From Lunasporangiospora selenospora (lineage: Eukaryota; Mortierellomycota; Mortierellomycetes; Mortierellales; Mortierellaceae), in assembly GCA_015680635.1 (NCBI GenBank), contig JAABOA010000289.1, positions 1 to 12,411 on the forward strand: a stretch of 12,411 bases of DNA, read 5' to 3'. Numbering within the stretch: position 1 is the stretch's first letter; each line of letters begins with the position of its first letter. The notes under the pieces are model-generated. The model was not told where the DNA came from, did not search any database, and saw nothing but the letters and a program-made list of their open reading frames with translations. This document shows, piece by piece, positions 8,546-12,411 of the stretch. Made by a program: the position numbers and the translations under genes.

Positions 8546-9132
8546 TGCAGCAATATCTATTCCAAACGGATTGGTCAAGGGGCAGCGAATGCTACTAAAA
8601 TATGCATCACATTTGGGTGAGTACCCCTACAAAGAGACGAAAGTACTGCGAGGTAAATCTTTGACAAGGTGGATTACAAAAAGGACAAAAGCACCCGCAT
8701 CAGTCAGTAGTTCTCCCTGTATTTTAATGGTTATGGTGTTCTTCGCTGCCAATATTGTTGGTATTATTGGTGTTGGTATCTTCAGTGGAGGAGCTTGTGC
8801 ATTTGTTGCCCAGGACTGCACAGTGTGCGAATGCGAGGAAAATATGGCCCCAATACCTTATCAATTCATTTTATCATCTCTCCACATGGGAGCACGAGTA
8901 ATTGCCGGTGCACTGGTTATGACGACTTGGGTTTTTTTTTCGTCATCTCAGTTTAATGTTCTGCGCCGACATTAACTTGCCTCAACTTCAAGACCTACAA
9001 CTTGCTAGAGTATCACAGATTATATCAAGGGCCTCACAAAAACACCTCCAAGACACCCCGTACTTCTCTAATCTCTTGAAAGACTCATTCACTGTGCATA
9101 TCCTCATCCCTGTCGTAGTCAAGTCAGCTTGA
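8499..9132 (+). pseudogene. Multi-pass membrane protein remnant with a T9 frame break
   Basis: From an ATG at 8499 the frame encodes a hydrophobic start (LFLVMVRACYVLAAAISI), a basic loop, and a second membrane segment (ILMVMVFFAANIVGIIGVG, about residues 76-105). A Cys cluster, CTVCECEE, follows, then a third membrane segment (ARVIAGALVMTTWVFF, about residues 132-148). The frame ends at 8975, but after a run of nine T (8932-8940) the +1 frame continues smoothly as RHLSLMFCADINLPQLQDLQ and on to a TGA at 9130-9132. One T fewer would restore a single reading frame of about 211 codons. It is not a family I can name. The start is uncertain because an upstream part may be missing or inverted. Confidence 0.45.
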
Positions 9133-9197
9133 CGACTTTGGTAATGGTCAAGGCGCAACTTTTATTTATCAATTAGGGCACCCATTCTTGTGATTGA

Positions 9198-9445
9198 TTA
9201 AACGTAGGCTAGCCCTTTTTGGTCAACAATTGGGTCGTATGTGAAGTTGAATGTGGAAAGAGTGCACAGACGATTGTTGTCAACACAGAGGTGCAACAGT
9301 TTTCGGCTAAAGACTGGCATAGACAAGGACACTCTGGACACCTCTTCTTGTTTGAGGAATTGCAAACAATATCCATGTATCAGACCTGTTCTATTTTGCG
9401 TAGAGTTTTGGCAGTCATCCTTACGAAAATGACTACCATTAGAAA
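9198..9445 (-). pseudogene. Cys- and N-glycosylation-site-rich fragment, unidentified
   Basis: An open minus-strand frame of about 82 codons without a good start ends at a TAA at 9198-9200. It contains three NxS/T sequons (NST, NRT, NFT), four Cys and an ordered-looking end, LCTLSTFNFTYDPIVDQKG. This composition suits a secreted or extracellular domain. It lies between two plus-strand protein-like stretches and does not overlap them appreciably, which suggests either an inverted segment or an unrelated exon. Another minus frame over the same bases is also fairly open, so the choice of frame is uncertain. Confidence 0.3.
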
Positions 9446-9704
9446 AAGGACTTTACCATCCGCGAGTGGGTATACTCTGCGTCAGTCAAATCTGCTAAGA
9501 AAAAAGTCCACGAGTGCCTTGATCAATCCATAATTGCATGTTACCAGTTGCGTTATTGGCTCTGTCATTCCTGAGTTCAAGATGACAGCACTCTATGCAG
9601 GGTGGATCTTGTCTGAGAAATGGATTACCGTGGGAAGTGCTTCTCACTCACTGTTTTGGAAGTGGGCTGTGCTGGGGCCGCAGCATACTTTAGATTGGGT
9701 TTGA
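9443..9704 (+). pseudogene. Soluble C-terminal tail remnant, unidentified
   Basis: After a TAG at 9440-9442, a plus frame reads KKDFTIREWVYSASVKSAKK and on to ACYQLRYWL before a TGA at 9572. A one-base frame change near 9566 lets it continue as IPEFKMTALYAGWILSEKW to a TGA at 9702-9704. The Trp/Tyr-rich, well-mixed composition looks like genuine protein. By position it could be the cytosolic tail of the membrane protein at 8499-9132. I do not recognise the family, and the stop and frame change indicate decay or an unrecognised intron. Confidence 0.4.
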
Positions 9705-9780
9705 GATGACCCTGTTCTGTGTCGTTTGTGCGTTACTGGGGGGTTGGAGTGACTCTGGACACGGCGTGTTCTCTCACACA

Positions 9781-9912
9781 TTATCACCTGGTTTTCCTCT
9801 TCTCCATGACATTGCACTCATTTCATTCATCATCGCTTTCTCATTCATCAGACTTTTCAGTCCCACATCCTTTTTTCACACGCTGCTCATCCCGACCCCA
9901 CAAGCATAGACA
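9781..9912 (+). promoter_or_regulatory. Pyrimidine-rich 5' flank of the F-box gene
   Basis: The roughly 130 bases before the ATG at 9913 are rich in CT runs and CATT/CATC motifs (TTTCATTCATCATCGC-like), typical of fungal core promoters and 5' untranslated leaders lacking a strong TATA box. The context of the ATG (AGACAATGAG, with A at -3) is good for initiation. Its role is inferred from composition and position. Confidence 0.45.
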
Positions 9913-11853
9913 ATGAGTATCCAGAGGTTGCCTGTTGAGGTCCTCGGCCATGTTATCCGTTGCGTCGCCTACAATGACCTCTTTCGTTGCTTGACCGTAT
10001 GCCGTCTGTGGAGCGAACTTGTGCAGGCACAACTCTACCGGTGCTGCGTCTCTGCCGTCCTGGACCATCCCCAACTTTTTGAAAAGTTTATTCGCAACCG
10101 TCACCATGTTCGTCATATTACATTGCAAACAATCTCCACGTTCGACTCCAAGATGGACCAGCTTACCCAGTTGCTGGACTTGAGCCGCCCTGTCAAACAG
10201 ATCCAAAGTGGCAACGCAGGGGCCGCAGTTGAGGTATCTGCCCAGTCTGTCATCACTGCGGCATCAACTCTGTCCCTTCAGCCTCAAGATAATGGTAGCG
10301 CCATCAAGTCGATGCTAGTTGAGGGCTACTTTTATGATTTCCCGAGTCTCTACGAGTTCCTGCCTCGGGTTGCATCTCTGACTCGACTCGAGATAAGCTT
10401 TGTGAAGCCATTCAGCAACCTTGAGCAGATTCCTGCGACCGATGTCGAGCACCTCCAACTCAAGACTATCCTCGACAGCTTGCCTAATCTCCAGCATCTA
10501 TCCCTGTTGGGATTTCAGTTCCAGCAATGGCCCACCTCTCCAGAGGAACAGGAGAGTGAATTGGTCAGGAAATGTGCTGGGTTTGACCATTTGAATACCC
10601 ACTCGCAAAAAGCAATTGCCAATTCAATTGCCACCACAGCAGTCGTCTCACCGGCAGTAGCGGGGCAGTCGTTAGGAGTCTACAAACACGAGTACATACC
10701 ACGAGAGTCATATAAACTCAAGAGTCTCCGACATGATGATACTTTGCTCCACGGCGTTAGTATTGAAGCGCTCCTTTCTCGACTCCCCAACTTGGAACAA
10801 ATCTACGTCACTACACCAAGTGGTACGTCTTCCGGACATGGAGCACGCATGGATCCGCTTCAGTACACTCGAATTCTCCAGCGAAATTGCCCAAAGATCA
10901 AGGACTTTAAAGCCTCTGGCCCTTGGAGGATTTGTCTCTTTGTGCCAAAGCTAATTCCTGCTAGACAGGAAGGGCATATTACAGCCAGTACCACAAAGAC
11001 ATGGGGGAAAATGTCCACATACTATGGACCATCAGGGGTTCCTATCGAACCGCTCAATACCTGGGCAGGGTACAAAGACCTTGTAGAGAAGGAAGATGAC
11101 TCGATCTATCCCGAGGTGCCAGCGTTGCCCTTACTGGAGTGCCTTGAGTGCCCTGGCAACGATACTCTTTCATCAGAAGATGTGGGGCAATTTCATCGAT
11201 TCAAGAACCTGGTCGAGATTGACATTTCGCGGCTTTCATCCTATACATTGAGAGAGACATTGCCATACCGCCATACGACGCCCATCACTGGAAAGGATGT
11301 TCAACGAATCTTGGAAGATATTCCTCGGTTGAGAGTATTGACCGCCAGTGGATTTGTCATATCATGGGAGGACATCGAGTCGGATGATGGAGAGGAGGAT
11401 GAGATCTCGCAAGTGGCTTCCTCGGATAGGCCCGTCAAAGTGGCACGAATCCGACGCTGGTCTTGTGAAAAGACTCTGGAGGCTCTATCGATCGGCTTCA
11501 GGCTACCTTCTTGCAGCATCCGACAGAACAGGGCCATCTGGGAACAAATTGGGCGATGCAAGCGACTCGAGTTTTTAGGGTTGTACGGGTCATCGTTGGT
11601 GATGAGTCTGGAGCACGGAGTGGATGCTATCTTGGAGTTGCAACGACTGGAAGAGATCAGGAACTGGAACTCTCTGTTTCCCTTTCCAAATCTGCCGGCT
11701 CTAGAAGCATTGGCGACGCGCTGTAGAGCTCTAAAGTCCATCCGTATCGAGACTGTCAACTCAAGAGCTGTTCGTCAGTGTAGAGAGGCCAAGGAGGTGT
11801 TGGAGCGTGTTGGCCGACGAGAGTTATGGAAGGTCGGAGTGGATATAAATTAA
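9913..11853 (+). CDS. F-box protein with LRR-like C-terminal region
   Basis: An intact, intronless frame of 646 residues runs from ATG 9913 to TAA 11851. Residues about 3-45 form an F-box: LPVEVLGHVI, then DLFRCLTVCRLWSELV with the usual VC..W pattern. F-box proteins bind Skp1 and bring substrates to an SCF ubiquitin ligase in cytosol or nucleus. The rest has irregular leucine-rich, repeat-like units: LPNLQHLSLLGF (about 189), LPNLEQIYV (about 290), CPKIKDFKASG (about 330), IPRLRVLTASGF (about 475), CKRLEFLGLYGS (about 550) and CRALKSIRIE (about 610). An acidic insert SDDGEEDE lies near 490. No signal peptide or membrane segment is seen. Such F-box/LRR genes are multicopy in Mortierella-type fungi; the substrate cannot be told. 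This is the only clearly intact gene in the window. Confidence 0.9.
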   Translation: MSIQRLPVEVLGHVIRCVAYNDLFRCLTVCRLWSELVQAQLYRCCVSAVLDHPQLFEKFIRNRHHVRHITLQTISTFDSKMDQLTQLLDLSRPVKQIQSGNAGAAVEVSAQSVITAASTLSLQPQDNGSAIKSMLVEGYFYDFPSLYEFLPRVASLTRLEISFVKPFSNLEQIPATDVEHLQLKTILDSLPNLQHLSLLGFQFQQWPTSPEEQESELVRKCAGFDHLNTHSQKAIANSIATTAVVSPAVAGQSLGVYKHEYIPRESYKLKSLRHDDTLLHGVSIEALLSRLPNLEQIYVTTPSGTSSGHGARMDPLQYTRILQRNCPKIKDFKASGPWRICLFVPKLIPARQEGHITASTTKTWGKMSTYYGPSGVPIEPLNTWAGYKDLVEKEDDSIYPEVPALPLLECLECPGNDTLSSEDVGQFHRFKNLVEIDISRLSSYTLRETLPYRHTTPITGKDVQRILEDIPRLRVLTASGFVISWEDIESDDGEEDEISQVASSDRPVKVARIRRWSCEKTLEALSIGFRLPSCSIRQNRAIWEQIGRCKRLEFLGLYGSSLVMSLEHGVDAILELQRLEEIRNWNSLFPFPNLPALEALATRCRALKSIRIETVNSRAVRQCREAKEVLERVGRRELWKVGVDIN

Positions 11854-12203
11854 GTATGAACAGCTGTTGTATGAAGAGGAATGAACAGAGAAGCCCCGTT
11901 GCAGTTGGGGGGGGGGGGCTGCTTCTGGCAGCCTATCTACGATCTAATCTGAACTCGTCTTATCGGGCTGGGACTGTGGGTCTGGGTAATGGTCATGTTG
12001 CATTGTTGACTGTCAGATGCAAGAGAGAAGTAACCGGGGGGCGACTGCACAGTTGTTCTCTGGACCAAATGTCTATGCAGCGTGTATTGGAAGTTTTTAA
12101 ATTTGTGTGCAGTTAAAACAGAAGTCTACGGCACAGCCCAGAATGCGCCTCATCTCACATGGACGTCGAAGTTCGCTCTGCCCAACAGGAGCATTGGGGC
12201 TGA
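11854..12203. other. 3' flank of the F-box gene; no gene seen
   Basis: It holds a run of 12 G (11907-11918) and otherwise mixed sequence. No canonical AATAAA follows the stop codon closely. Short open frames have no motif. The right part (from about 12130) grades into the purine-rich stretch that follows. Confidence 0.4.
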
Positions 12204-12411
12204 ATGGCTGTGAGGAAGGGCGAAGTTGAAGAGGAGAAAAATAAGGATGGACGAAGGGAGATTGGAGCGCAGACCAAAACGGATTCCGGCCAGTCTGAGG
12301 AACTCTCTTCTTCTCCCGGTACAACCTTGATTGGCGGGAGAGGAAAAACGAGAAGCAACTTTCGACGAGTACAACGCGAGAAGGACTTGCTGGACTGGGA
12401 CACACACACCC
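12204..12411 (+). CDS. Possible 5' end of a gene running off the right edge
   Basis: An ATG at 12204, directly after an in-frame TGA, opens a frame of 69 codons without a stop to the window edge. It reads MAVRKGEVEEEKNKDGRR, then a Ser/Gly-rich part and a basic part ending near KDLLDWDTHT. The product would begin with a highly charged, probably disordered segment; no domain is visible. The plus strand is purine-rich here, which also keeps several minus-strand frames open by composition alone, so an open frame is weak evidence. Alternatives are untranslated or promoter sequence of a gene further right. Confidence 0.28.
   Translation, partial: MAVRKGEVEEEKNKDGRREIGAQTKTDSGQSEELSSSPGTTLIGGRGKTRSNFRRVQREKDLLDWDTHT

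Noticed and set aside
9841-10206. 121-codon minus-strand frame over the start of the F-box gene
   Set aside because: It overlaps a clear F-box frame on the plus strand, carries no motif, and is explained as an antisense shadow.
11301-11759. 152-codon minus-strand frame inside the F-box gene
   Set aside because: Antisense shadow of a long intact coding region; composition (Ser/Arg-rich) is what reverse reading of the F-box codons gives.
12097-12409. Three overlapping minus-strand frames at the right end
   Set aside because: All three phases are open because the strand is pyrimidine-rich and poor in stops; products are Ser/Pro/Phe-rich without any motif, so composition explains them.
1-12411. 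tRNA, rRNA or riboswitch genes
   Set aside because: I looked for T-loop-like GGTTCRANNCC motifs with matching stems on both strands and for rRNA-like blocks and saw none.

Overview
The window reads as a eukaryotic, probably fungal, accessory region. My best guess is an early-diverging fungus of the Mortierellomycota/Mucoromycota type. The seen evidence is short GT...AG introns (about 45-93 bp, donors such as GTGAGT and GTAAAG) inside a transposase-like gene, one intronless F-box/LRR-like gene behind a pyrimidine-rich 5' flank, and many decayed transposon genes. The species guess rests on remembered family resemblance and is inference. I see no bacterial operon, tRNA, rRNA or CRISPR array.

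Layout. Bases 1-333 hold no convincing gene. Bases 334-2870 (minus strand) carry a decayed, intron-containing Mutator-like (MULE) transposase with a FAR1-like DNA-binding segment, a recognisable DDE core and a SWIM zinc finger, broken by stops and frameshifts. A 22-A tract (3051-3072) precedes a plus-strand fragment resembling a LINE ORF1/gag RNA-binding protein (3097-3639). A 194-bp non-autonomous inverted-repeat element with target-site duplication sits at 3817-4010. Bases 4144-6290 (plus) are a decayed gene starting with an XPG/FEN1-like nuclease segment followed by a long region of unknown function; its end is missing. Bases 6608-7129 are a diverged tandem-repeat array with an almost invariant 60-bp core. 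Bases 7130-7882 show nothing I can name.

Bases 7883-9704 contain four protein-like stretches that alternate strand (minus, plus, minus, plus), none of them intact. They include membrane segments, a Cys/N-glycosylation-rich stretch and a soluble tail. I read this as the wreck of a membrane-protein gene or genes, possibly rearranged by inversion. The only clearly intact gene is the F-box/LRR-like protein at 9913-11853 (646 aa). After about 350 bp with no gene, a possible first exon or 5' part of another gene starts at 12204 and runs off the right edge.

There is no pathway here: one probable ubiquitin-ligase adaptor sits beside a graveyard of mobile elements and multicopy families. The points most worth a second look are the XPG-like family member with its unidentified downstream region, the alternating-strand wreck, the conserved-core repeat array and the small inverted-repeat element. 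I do not see a demonstrable new functional system.
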